A stretch of 64,000 nt of DNA from CAZTPJ01 sp964614515 (GTDB taxonomy: Bacteria; Planctomycetota; Phycisphaerae; Phycisphaerales; UBA1924): positions 1 to 64,000 of the forward strand of contig CAZTPJ010000004.1 in the NCBI GenBank assembly GCA_964614515.1. The letters run 5' to 3'. The notes beneath the pieces are model-generated. The model was not told the origin of the DNA. It saw only the letters and a program-made list of their open reading frames with translations, and did not search any database. This document shows, one piece after another, positions 16,565-24,629 of this stretch. A program made the position numbers and the translations under genes. Position 1 is the first letter of the stretch. Each line of letters begins with the position of its first letter.

Positions 16565-17673
16565 GGCGCGAGCTCCTTCAATCGCAAAGCGACAAGCGTG
16601 CGTATCTGTTCGGCGGTGGCGTCATACTGCGCCTGCGTGCCCCCGATCGGGTCCGCGATAGCCTCGCCGTCGCTGGCGAGCATATGCACACGGCCGCTGG
16701 CCGTGGGGTCCACCGCCAGCACCGCCCGCGCATGGGCTGGCGTCATGGCGAAGATCGCGTCAGCCTCCGCGACCATGTCGCGCGTTAGTTCCGAAGAACT
16801 GTGTCGCTCCGTGTGAATGCCCATGCGGCTGAGCGCTTCGATCGCCTCGGGTGTCGCCGGCTGGCCGGATGCGGCCGCGATTCCCGCGGACCTCACCCGC
16901 GTGCGCACGCCCGAAGGCGGCTCCTTGGCGAGCAGATCGCGTGCGATGGCCGCGGCCATCGGACTGCGGCATGTGTTGCCCGTACACACGAACAGGATCA
17001 CTCTGTCCAACTGCTTGTCCACAAACCGAGCCTCCAGCGCACCAACCGACACCACAGCATACCCGCCATCGGCCCGCAGGCGCAGTAACGTCGCTGGCTT
17101 GCCAAATCGCGTGGGGCCATCGTCAACGATCAGCGCGATGCCGGCCGTGGCCAGCCGCGCGAAATCATCCGGCACCCTCACGCCTGTGCCCCATCCTGCG
17201 GCGCTGATCGAATCCGCGACAACCGGCACGCCCGCCCGACTCAGGATCGCCTGCGTCAGCGCATGATCCGGGGCGCGAACGAGCACGCCGTCTGAACCAT
17301 CACAAGCGCCGGCAGGCACGTTGACCCGGGCCCGCACGGCCGCGAGTTTCGCCTGAGACAACTCGATGATGAATGCGACTGGCCCGGGCATGAGTCGTCG
17401 CATCAGGCGTGCGTGGACGGGACTCTCGGGTTCGATGGCCGTGCGGGCCTCATCACCCGAGGAGACATGCCAGGCCCAGGGTCCGGTTCGCCCGGTAAGG
17501 CGAGCGAGGTTTTTGATCGCTTCAGGAGATCGAGCGTTCGCGGCCAGGCCGTAGACCGTCTCAGTCGGAATGATGACGATGGACCCTTCGCGCAAAGCCG
17601 CCGCCGCATCCGCGATCACTTGCTCGCGCTGCGCGGCTGTCGTGCCAGACGTGATGCGTCGCGGCGGGGTCAT
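16561..17673 (-). CDS. Fusion of a Sua5/YrdC-like domain and a YwlE-like low-molecular-weight phosphatase
   Basis: This 370-residue protein joins two domains. Residues 10-215 resemble TsaC/Sua5, which makes threonylcarbamoyl-AMP for tRNA t6A (IVIIPTETVYGLAANA, 33-46; MRRLMPGPVAFII). Key sites diverge: the KxR motif reads LARLTGR, SANxSG reads DSISAAG, and the late STVVD reads ATLLR. Residues 225-370 are a low-molecular-weight phosphatase with P-loop VCTGNTCRS (Cys230, Arg236) and a late Asp-Pro (IADPIGG). Thr234 in the loop is the residue found in YwlE protein-arginine phosphatase; tyrosine phosphatases usually have Ile or Leu. The ATG at 17673 is chosen, though 17709 is also open. It overlaps rpiB by 4 bases. 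Confidence 0.85.
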   Translation of the reverse strand: MTPPRRITSGTTAAQREQVIADAAAALREGSIVIIPTETVYGLAANARSPEAIKNLARLTGRTGPWAWHVSSGDEARTAIEPESPVHARLMRRLMPGPVAFIIELSQAKLAAVRARVNVPAGACDGSDGVLVRAPDHALTQAILSRAGVPVVADSISAAGWGTGVRVPDDFARLATAGIALIVDDGPTRFGKPATLLRLRADGGYAVVSVGALEARFVDKQLDRVILFVCTGNTCRSPMAAAIARDLLAKEPPSGVRTRVRSAGIAAASGQPATPEAIEALSRMGIHTERHSSSELTRDMVAEADAIFAMTPAHARAVLAVDPTASGRVHMLASDGEAIADPIGGTQAQYDATAEQIRTLVALRLKELAP

Positions 17674-17698
17674 GTGTGGAGTATGTCCGCGACGGCGG

Positions 17699-18100
17699 TC
17701 AACGTCCAACTCCAGTTGATGTCACCGAACAGACGACATCCCGGCGACGGTTCGCGGCGATGTGACGATAGATCCGCTCGCCGAGATGACTGATGCCTGG
17801 CAGGTAAAATACCCAGGCCACAAGAGCGCCCAGCGGCGTCTGCACGAGCGCGCGACGAACCGCCGGGAACCCGACCAGCACGCGGTTGTCTATGGTTTTC
17901 ATGGGCATGCCGCGCATCGCCGTGCCTGGATCGACCGGAAGTGTTTCGGCGGAAACTTGGCTCATGTCGACAAACGCGAGCCGGCCGAACCAGTCGAGCG
18001 ACTGCAGGATGCGGGTCGATCGTCGGCAGAGGCCGCAGTGGCCGTCGAAGTAGCATGTGTCACGCGGCTTCACCCACGATGATACGGGATGGGGGTCCAT
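17699..18100 (-). CDS. DCC-family (DUF393) thiol-disulfide oxidoreductase-like protein
   Basis: A 133-residue protein of the DCC family, named for its N-terminal motif, seen here as YFDGHCGLCRRSTRIL with a CxxC pair (Cys22, Cys25). The remainder, 'RLAFVDMSQVSAETL', 'VGFPAVRRALVQTPLGALVAWVFYLPG' and a C-terminal 'YRHIAANRR', follows the family pattern. A thioredoxin-like fold is expected, but no substrate is known. It is the first gene of a minus-strand group and lies 25 bp upstream of the Sua5-phosphatase gene. Confidence 0.87.
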   Translation of the reverse strand: MDPHPVSSWVKPRDTCYFDGHCGLCRRSTRILQSLDWFGRLAFVDMSQVSAETLPVDPGTAMRGMPMKTIDNRVLVGFPAVRRALVQTPLGALVAWVFYLPGISHLGERIYRHIAANRRRDVVCSVTSTGVGR

Positions 18101-18314
18101 GGGGATCGCGTGTTCTCTGGACGTTGGTTGGCGCTATGATGTCACTGGTGTGAGGCCGTCGCGGGTGGCGACTGGGCGGTGTTTGTGCGTTTTGGAAACA
18201 GGGCGCGTACACGGCCCGAAAGGTAATGCGAGGCTGCCGGTGGTGGCGTTGCATGGCGGCATGGCTGGTCGAGCGCGTGGGCGCGACGGGGTTCTGGGCA
18301 TCGAGGAGTTGGCA

Positions 18315-19385
18315 ATGCGGACACCGAAGGCTCAGGGGCGTGGATTCACTCTTGTCGAGTTGCTGGTGGTGATTCTGATCATCGCGATCGTCGTGGCGAT
18401 CGTGGTGCCGGCGCTTGGCGGCGCTCGGAATGTCGCGCGGTCCACCGGGTCGCAGTCCATGCTGACCGACATATCGAATGCGTGCGAGCAGTTCCGCCTC
18501 GATGAACGGCGGCATCCCGGTTACTTCTCCGCGCTGGAGATGGGTTCGGAAGAGAACTTGACGCGCGGCTTCACCTCGATGGAAAACATCATGCTCGACC
18601 TGGCCGGGGGCATCATCACCATCGGGGGGAACGAGCCGCAGGGCATTTTGTACGTTGGCCCCACGCAGTCCGGGGCCGTGACGGTCGATCCATCGGCCAT
18701 CGGCGTGACGGGTCCGAACAATAAGGGGTACTACTCGCCGAAGGGCCGGAACTATGTGGCGCAGAACGGGCGAGGGGCGGCGGGTTTGCAGGCCGCGGCG
18801 CAGGACAATCAGGATTTGCCTGATGTGATCGACCTGTTCGGAAACCCGGTGATCGTGTTCGTTGAGAATGAGTTGGCGATCGGGCCGATTGATGATGAAG
18901 AAGACTTCGCCGATGTGTCGTACATGACCGGAAGCACGAACCTTGCCCGCTTCTACTGGGCCTCGAATGCGGGCTTCCTGGACTCGCCTCAATTGGGGCG
19001 CGGCGGGCGAAGTCAACGGAGGATCGATCCGAGTCGGCCTCACTCGATCCTCGGCGGCCTGCGCGATCCGGCCGATCTCCGGAACAGCATGGTCGGCCTC
19101 CTCGGCAGTACGAGTTATCCGAATCTGTCCGGTCCGGGCGGATTCGGCTCGGGGATGCTGCCCTCGGCGTCGCGTGGGAAACTGGTGTTCATGTCGGCGG
19201 GGCCTGACGGGTACTTCCTGGGAACCGACGACCGCGGCGCGCGACAGTTTGCCAACAATGTCCTGCTGTACGAGCGCAACTTCCTCAACGCCCAGAACCA
19301 GCGCTTTACGGACGCCAACGGCCAGGTAACCACGATCGACATCATCGAGGACTTTGACGACATTCTCGTCGTCAGTGGCAACTGA
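18315..19385 (+). CDS. Type II secretion-like pseudopilin (prepilin-type N-terminus)
   Basis: A 356-residue protein starts at the ATG at 18315, 6-7 bases after GGAG. The N-terminus carries the prepilin peptidase site GRG|FTLVELLVVILII (cleavage after Gly10, Glu at +5), followed by a hydrophobic helix ending VVPALGGA. The C-terminal domain is large for a pilin. It includes DERRHPGYFSALEMG, a possible major-pseudopilin segment LVFMSAGPDGYFLGTDD and a flexible Gly/Ser-rich middle. It resembles the planctomycete DUF1559/GspG-like prepilins that occur as isolated genes. No other secretion genes are adjacent. The long open frame upstream of the ATG (to 18057) is not protein-like. Confidence 0.88.
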   Translation: MRTPKAQGRGFTLVELLVVILIIAIVVAIVVPALGGARNVARSTGSQSMLTDISNACEQFRLDERRHPGYFSALEMGSEENLTRGFTSMENIMLDLAGGIITIGGNEPQGILYVGPTQSGAVTVDPSAIGVTGPNNKGYYSPKGRNYVAQNGRGAAGLQAAAQDNQDLPDVIDLFGNPVIVFVENELAIGPIDDEEDFADVSYMTGSTNLARFYWASNAGFLDSPQLGRGGRSQRRIDPSRPHSILGGLRDPADLRNSMVGLLGSTSYPNLSGPGGFGSGMLPSASRGKLVFMSAGPDGYFLGTDDRGARQFANNVLLYERNFLNAQNQRFTDANGQVTTIDIIEDFDDILVVSGN

Positions 19386-19465
19386 ACCCCGCTTCCAACA
19401 TCCAGGGCAACGCGCCGACTCCGAATTGACACGCGGGCGGTTTGACGCGATAGTGGTCGGCCGTG

Positions 19466-22038
19466 ATGCCGGCCATGGACCATCCCGCTGCGCTTTCGGC
19501 GCGTGTTCGCGCGGCGATGGCCGTGGGCGCGGTGGCGATTGGATATGTCCTGTCGCGCTGGGCGGATGGGGTGCACCCTGCGGCGTGGTTTGGCGCGGCG
19601 TGTCTGGCGTGTGCGGCGGCGGGGGTGCTTCGCGGGCGCACGGCCGGGGCGGCGCTGCTNNNNNNNNNNCAATCGCGCATGCGGCGCTGATGTTGCTGTC
19701 GGCGGGGTGGTTTCATGTGCGGATCATCGCGCCGATGCGCGTGGATCAGGCGTGGATCGCGTCGGCCGGGGCGGAGCGCGGGATGCCCGTTCGCGTCCGC
19801 GGCATGGTGCTGCATGATCCGGTGTTGTACGATCCGCGTGAGAGTTTCCTGGAGCCGGCCGCGGGGCTGCGACTACGGATCGAAGTGATCGAAGGAGGCG
19901 CGGCCGCGCGAGCGGGCGTGCTCGAGGTGCGAGCGCCCGCGCGGGCGCTGCGCGACGTGACGGCCGGGGATCGCCTTCGCGTCACGGGGATGCTTCGCGG
20001 GATCGAATCGGCGCTGAATCCCGGCGAGCGCGACGCGAGATTCTGGGCCGCGCAGGATCATGTGCGCGGACGACTGGTCACCTCCAGCAGCGGACTTGTT
20101 GAACGCATCGAAGAGGGCGATGGTACATTCAGTGCGCTGCGCTCGTGGTGGCTCGCGTCGCGTGCGGATGCGAAGCGCCGGGCGAGCGAAGCGCTGCTGT
20201 CGAACGTTCCGATTGAGGGCACGGCCGGACGCGGGCGCGCCATGCTCGCGGCGCTGGTGCTGGGCATTCGCGAGCGCGAGGCCGAGGTCGTGCAGGAGGC
20301 GTACACGCGCATCGGCCTGGCGCACGTCATGGCGATCTCGGGCTTCCATCTCGCGGTGATGGCGGGGGTGGTGATGGTGGGCGTGCGGCTGACGGGTGAT
20401 CGCGGCGCGCTCGAGCCCATCATCGTCGCCGGGCTGGTGCTTGCGTACATGCTGATCGTGCCGAGCAATGCTCCGATCCTCCGCGCTGGGATCATGGTGC
20501 TCGCGGTGCTCGCCGCCGATGCGATGGGACGAAGGTATGACCGCGTGTCGATCCTGGCATACACGGCCATGGCGCTGCTGCTCATCCGCCCGATGGATCT
20601 GTGGTCGATGGGTTTTCAGTTGAGTTTCGGGCTTGTGGCGACGCTGATGTGGGTTGGACCGCGCGCGATGGCGCTGTTCAGCGGTGAGAGGATCATCACG
20701 GACATGCCCGAGCCGTCGCCGTGGTGGCGGTGGCCGTTGATGTGGCTCAAAGGTTTGTTTGTTTCGAGCGTGTTGTGTTGGATCGTTGCGCTTCCTCTGG
20801 TGTTGTATCACACGGGGAATGTGAGTCCGCTGGCGGTGGTGAGTACGGTGCTTGTGCTGCCGTTGACGGTGGTGCTGATGTGGGTGGCGTTCGCGGGTGT
20901 TGCGGCGGCGGTGCTTGTGCCAGGCTCGATGGCCGTGGTGGGACCGGTGATGGGATCGCTGGCTGAAGTCATTGTGCGACTGGTGGAGTGGATTGATGCG
21001 ATGCCGTGGGCCGCGTTCTGGCTCCCGCGCGTGTCGGTGTGGTGGACGATGGTGGCCACGGCCGCGGGGCTGCTGTGGTTCTGGCGCGGGCGAGTGGGTG
21101 ATGGTGTTGGGCTTGGGGCGATGGCCGTGGCGGCGCTGTGGCTGATGCTTGAAGTTGCAACGGGGCCTCGACTGCCGGGTTCGGTCGTGCTGCGGGTTGA
21201 TGCGCTGGCGGTTGGCAATGGGACGTGCATGATCGTGCGCAGCGGCTCGCAGGCGTGGTTCTGGGATTGCGGGTCTGATCGGGCCGGGATCGGCCAACGT
21301 CTCGTGCCGCGGGCCGCGCGGGAACTCGGCCTGTGGCGCATGGATGGGGCCATTATCACGCATCCGAACGAAGACCACTTCGAGGGCCTGCCCGCCGCCG
21401 CCGGTTGGCTGGAGGTGCCGCGCGTGTTCGTCGGCCAGGCGACGCTCGACGCGGCCGAGCGCCACGCGACGCGCAGCGTCGGGCAGTTCATGCGTTCGAT
21501 TCAGGACCAGAGCCTCGAGGTGCAGGTCATCGGCGAGGGGCACGCGATGACGCTGAGCGATGATGTGCGCCTGCGCATCCTCTCGCCGCCGCAACAGGCG
21601 GACTGGCCGATGGTCAACGATCACTCGCTCGTGGCGATGGTGGAAGCGGCAACGCACGGCGGCGTGCGTCGTGTGCTGCTCACTGGGGACATTCAGGCGC
21701 GGGCGATCGAGCATCTGTTGCGTGTTGGCGACCTTCGCGCCGACGTACTTGAACTGCCGCATCACGGATCGGTGCATGACGCGGCGCTGCGACTCTTGGC
21801 GAGTGTGGATCCCGACGTGGTGATCCAGTCCGGGGGGGCGAATCGGGCACATGACCCACGGTGGTTTGGCCAGCGGCGGATGCGGGCGTGGGCAATGACG
21901 GCCGAGCATGGCGCATCGTGGGTCGAGATTCGCCGCGATGGGTCGATCTGGCGCGGATCATACCGGGAGCCTCGCGCGGTGCGTGTGGCTGGTCCGGGGA
22001 ATGCCGCTGATCCGATGAATCCGCGCCAGACCCGCTAG
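19466..22038 (+). CDS. comEC: ComEC/Rec2-family competence protein (interrupted by an N gap)
   Basis: This inner-membrane protein is expected to form the DNA-uptake channel. The N-terminal part (ATG 19466; GTG 19463 also possible) is in frame 2 up to the gap: MPAMDHPAALSARVRAAM, two hydrophobic stretches. After ten Ns at 19660-19669 the protein continues in frame 1 with IAHAALMLLSAGW. The two halves agree with one gene only if the real gap has 3n+2 bases. The Competence domain holds many spans (LAHVMAISGFHLAVMAG is the family hallmark). A C-terminal metallo-beta-lactamase-like domain follows (THPNEDHFEGLP, LTGDIQARAIEHLL, ELPHHGSVHD). Size is typical, near 860 residues. Confidence 0.9.
19660..19669. 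other. Assembly gap (10 N) inside comEC
   Basis: Ten ambiguous bases interrupt comEC. The coding frame differs on the two sides, so the number of Ns cannot equal the missing length if the gene is intact. Confidence 0.97.
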
Positions 22039-22085
22039 ACTCCGCCCACAACGGGCCAGGAAAGCCTTGACGACGTGGACCAGCC

Positions 22086-24074
22086 ATGACGACGCAGGAC
22101 AATCGCGAGGGACTGAGGCAGTTGCCGGCAGGGTACGCGGCCGTGGCCTCGCATGGGCCGTCCAAAGATGGTCCGGTGCGGTTGTGTGTGGTGGTTCGCG
22201 TTGAAGCCGAGAAGCCCGAGGATGCGCTGACGGTGCTGCGTTCGACGGTTGATGCGCGTGCGGTGCTCGGCTGCCTGACGGATGCGGCCGGACAGGTGCT
22301 TCGGTGGGTTGAGTTGTGGGTGCAGTCGCTGGACCTTGTGGCGTCATCCCCGCGTTCAGCGCGCGAGGCTCTTTCCAACGCAGTGCTGGATCGGCGATGG
22401 GTTGCGCAGGTCGCGGCGTGCGAAGCGGCGGCGGGGGGGGAGCCGGGCGTGGGGGGGGGCGTGATTCGCACGGGCTGGGAAGCGACGCATCCGCGTCCGC
22501 TGGTGATCGACCTTGATCGGCTTGAGTCAGTTCATCCGCGCGAGGCGGACTCCGGCGAAGAGTGGGCGTTGTGTCAGGATGAGCGAGTGCTGGCGGCGCT
22601 GGGCGCGCCGGGGTATGGCGCGACGATTCATCGATACCTGTATGTTCCGAAACTTGGCGAATCGTCCCCATTGGTGGCGGTGACGCCGGGTTCGCCGGTC
22701 GTGGGTGCAGCACGCGACATCACCACTGTCATCGGTCGTGGCGCGGTGGACTTCAACGTGGGCGGCGGGTTGATGATGGTCCGCCCGTGGCGGCCGATGG
22801 GCTATGAAGAGTTCATCGACGCCCTGGTGATGGAACCTTCCAGCGCTGTGGTTCGAATGTCGCCGCCGCTGGGTGAAGGCGGGTCATCTGTCGCGACGGC
22901 CCGGCCGTGGCTCGATGGCTCGATGTTCCTGGCCAGACAGGGGCGTGGCGGGCGGATGGTCGAGTCGTTTCACCTCAAACTTCGCCTGCTGGCGGATGCG
23001 ATCTGCACGGTTCGCGATGTGACGGGGAGTTCGGGAGCGCCGCTGCTGAACCTGACCGCATCCTCGTTTCGCGTGAGCCTCACGGAGCCGGGGTGTGGTG
23101 GCGCGATGCCGGTGCTGTGGTCGGCGCGGGCCGCGCTCGTGCAGGGGGGGGATGCGATTCCACTGAAGATCCCGGGCACGGAGTCCCGCGTCTTCCTGCG
23201 CGGGGTTGATCGCGGCGTGACCATCTACACGCCAGAATCCGCCGGACGCAGCGTCCAGTCGCGAGGCTCCGTGCGCATCCGACAGATCGAATCCGGACGG
23301 GCCGGCGCCATCGTCACCGGCACGCTTTCGACCCAGGAGCGATTGTCGCCCGGGGCCACGGATCTCGCGTGGCTGCGCATCGACTTGCCGGGCGTGACGG
23401 CGGATTTGTACGGGGTGCTGGAGTCCGCGGCCGCGATGGCGGCGGGAGAGTGGCGATTCCGTTCGCTTCAGCAGAGGTTGCCGGAGAAAGTCGTCGCGGC
23501 GCTCAAGGAGCGCGAGGGCGTGCCGATTCAGGATGTGGCGTTTGAGACGTTGCCGCAGTTGAGTTCGCCTTGCGACTTGTATTCGCTGGCGGTGCTGGCG
23601 GTGCGGACGATGCTGGTCAACGGGGGCAACACGCTGGCGGTCGCGCTGGACGAGGTATTGAGCCTGGCGCGGCAGTGCGCGGTGTCGGCGAAGGAAGCGG
23701 CGAGCCTGGAGGATCGCATCGGCGCGTTGATGGACAAGGACAAGCGTTGGCTTGAATCGCTCGGTCCGCATCGGTTGACGCGCGAGGAGATGTCTCCGAA
23801 GACGGCGCTGGACCTTGTGCCGCGCGAAGTGTGGCTGCGGACGCTGGCGATGATCGTGCGGATGTTCCCGGGCGTGGGGCCGGACAGTGCATGTCGTGAT
23901 CTTGGCGATGCGCCGGCGGCGGGGCCGCATGCGGTGTACGCCCCGGTGCTGACCGACCTGGATCGCCTGTTGGTGGAGACTCGCAGCCTGATTATGATTG
24001 ACTGGCGATTCAACCGTGAGATTCATAGCGTTGTGCGCGACGTGCGCATGGGGCTTGGCACGGCGCGGAAATGA
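22086..24074 (+). CDS. Large T6SS-associated protein with protein-kinase-like remnants
   Basis: A 662-residue protein with no signal peptide or membrane span. I do not recognise a named family. Two stretches resemble a decayed Ser/Thr kinase fold. Residues about 290-330 read 'LRLLADAICTVRDV' then 'APLLNLTASSFRV', in the position of 'LADAL..LH' and 'HRDLKPSNILV', but without catalytic His/Asp. Residues about 490-512 read 'SPCDLYSLAVLAVRTMLVNG', like the 'SDIYSLGVLLYELLTG' of the F-helix. Its gene leads the T6SS-side cluster and is followed after 24 bp by a lipoprotein gene. Poly-G runs of 8 and 9 bases occur at 22433-22440 and 22451-22459. A regulatory or scaffolding pseudokinase is the best guess. 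Confidence 0.6.
   Translation: MTTQDNREGLRQLPAGYAAVASHGPSKDGPVRLCVVVRVEAEKPEDALTVLRSTVDARAVLGCLTDAAGQVLRWVELWVQSLDLVASSPRSAREALSNAVLDRRWVAQVAACEAAAGGEPGVGGGVIRTGWEATHPRPLVIDLDRLESVHPREADSGEEWALCQDERVLAALGAPGYGATIHRYLYVPKLGESSPLVAVTPGSPVVGAARDITTVIGRGAVDFNVGGGLMMVRPWRPMGYEEFIDALVMEPSSAVVRMSPPLGEGGSSVATARPWLDGSMFLARQGRGGRMVESFHLKLRLLADAICTVRDVTGSSGAPLLNLTASSFRVSLTEPGCGGAMPVLWSARAALVQGGDAIPLKIPGTESRVFLRGVDRGVTIYTPESAGRSVQSRGSVRIRQIESGRAGAIVTGTLSTQERLSPGATDLAWLRIDLPGVTADLYGVLESAAAMAAGEWRFRSLQQRLPEKVVAALKEREGVPIQDVAFETLPQLSSPCDLYSLAVLAVRTMLVNGGNTLAVALDEVLSLARQCAVSAKEAASLEDRIGALMDKDKRWLESLGPHRLTREEMSPKTALDLVPREVWLRTLAMIVRMFPGVGPDSACRDLGDAPAAGPHAVYAPVLTDLDRLLVETRSLIMIDWRFNREIHSVVRDVRMGLGTARK
22451..22459 (+). 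repeat. Poly-G tract (9 G) in the kinase-like gene
   Basis: Nine consecutive Gs are read in frame within 'EPGVGGGVIR'. An 8-G run lies 10 bases upstream at 22433-22440. Both are slippage-prone. Confidence 0.9.
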
Positions 24075-24098
24075 CGCACGAACCCAAAGGGGACAGCG

Positions 24099-24605
24099 AT
24101 GACACGAATGATTGTTGGTGCGGCGGTGATGACGACGGCCTTGGCGCTGGGCGCCTGTGGGCCGAAGTACGCCGCGTTTGACGTGCAGGTCTCGCTCGAT
24201 CCGGCGATGGCGCGCGATGGACGCTATCCAGCCGTGGAGGTTGATCTGGTCGCGGTGAGTTCCAATGAGCGTGATCGTTGGATCAGCAAACCCGTGAGCG
24301 AGTATTTTTCCGGGAACGATCAGTTTCGCCGGGACGCATCCAAGTACACCATGCGCTTCAGCAACGAGACGCCGGGTCCACTGACGCTCTCGCGTCGCGA
24401 TCCGATCTGGCAGACGTGGAAGGGTCGGCAGGAGTTGTTCATCATGGCGAACCTGGGGGGGGTGTCGGGCAGCGGGGCGAGTGACCCGCGCCGACTGGTG
24501 CTTTCGCTCGACACGCGGCGGTGGCCTGGGGATCGCAAACTCGAAATCCTCGTGCAGGGCAGCAAAGTGACGTGCCTGACGCCTGAGAAGCCCGTGAAGG
24601 ATTGA
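24099..24605 (+). CDS. Lipoprotein, probable divergent TssJ of the T6SS
   Basis: A 168-residue lipoprotein starts at the ATG at 24099, 6 bases after GGGGAC. The signal peptide ends in lipobox L-G-A-C with Cys20 as the lipidated residue. The mature part is a small beta-rich domain. Strands such as 'PAVEVDLVAVS', the loop 'SKPVSEYFSGNDQFRRDA' and the last strand 'KLEILVQGSKVTC' line up loosely with TssJ segments (P-V-V-V-RIYQL; DFF-L-D). TssJ is the outer-membrane lipoprotein that binds the periplasmic end of TssM. No other TssJ candidate exists in the window, though identity is low. It lies between two kinase-like genes. Confidence 0.6.
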   Translation: MTRMIVGAAVMTTALALGACGPKYAAFDVQVSLDPAMARDGRYPAVEVDLVAVSSNERDRWISKPVSEYFSGNDQFRRDASKYTMRFSNETPGPLTLSRRDPIWQTWKGRQELFIMANLGGVSGSGASDPRRLVLSLDTRRWPGDRKLEILVQGSKVTCLTPEKPVKD

Positions 24606-24629
24606 CGGACGGTACACTGTTGGCCACGT

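Noticed and set aside
19873..21909. A 678-codon minus-strand frame opposite comEC
   Set aside because: Extremely rich in His, Arg and Gln with no recognisable domain; comEC on the plus strand has clear family motifs.
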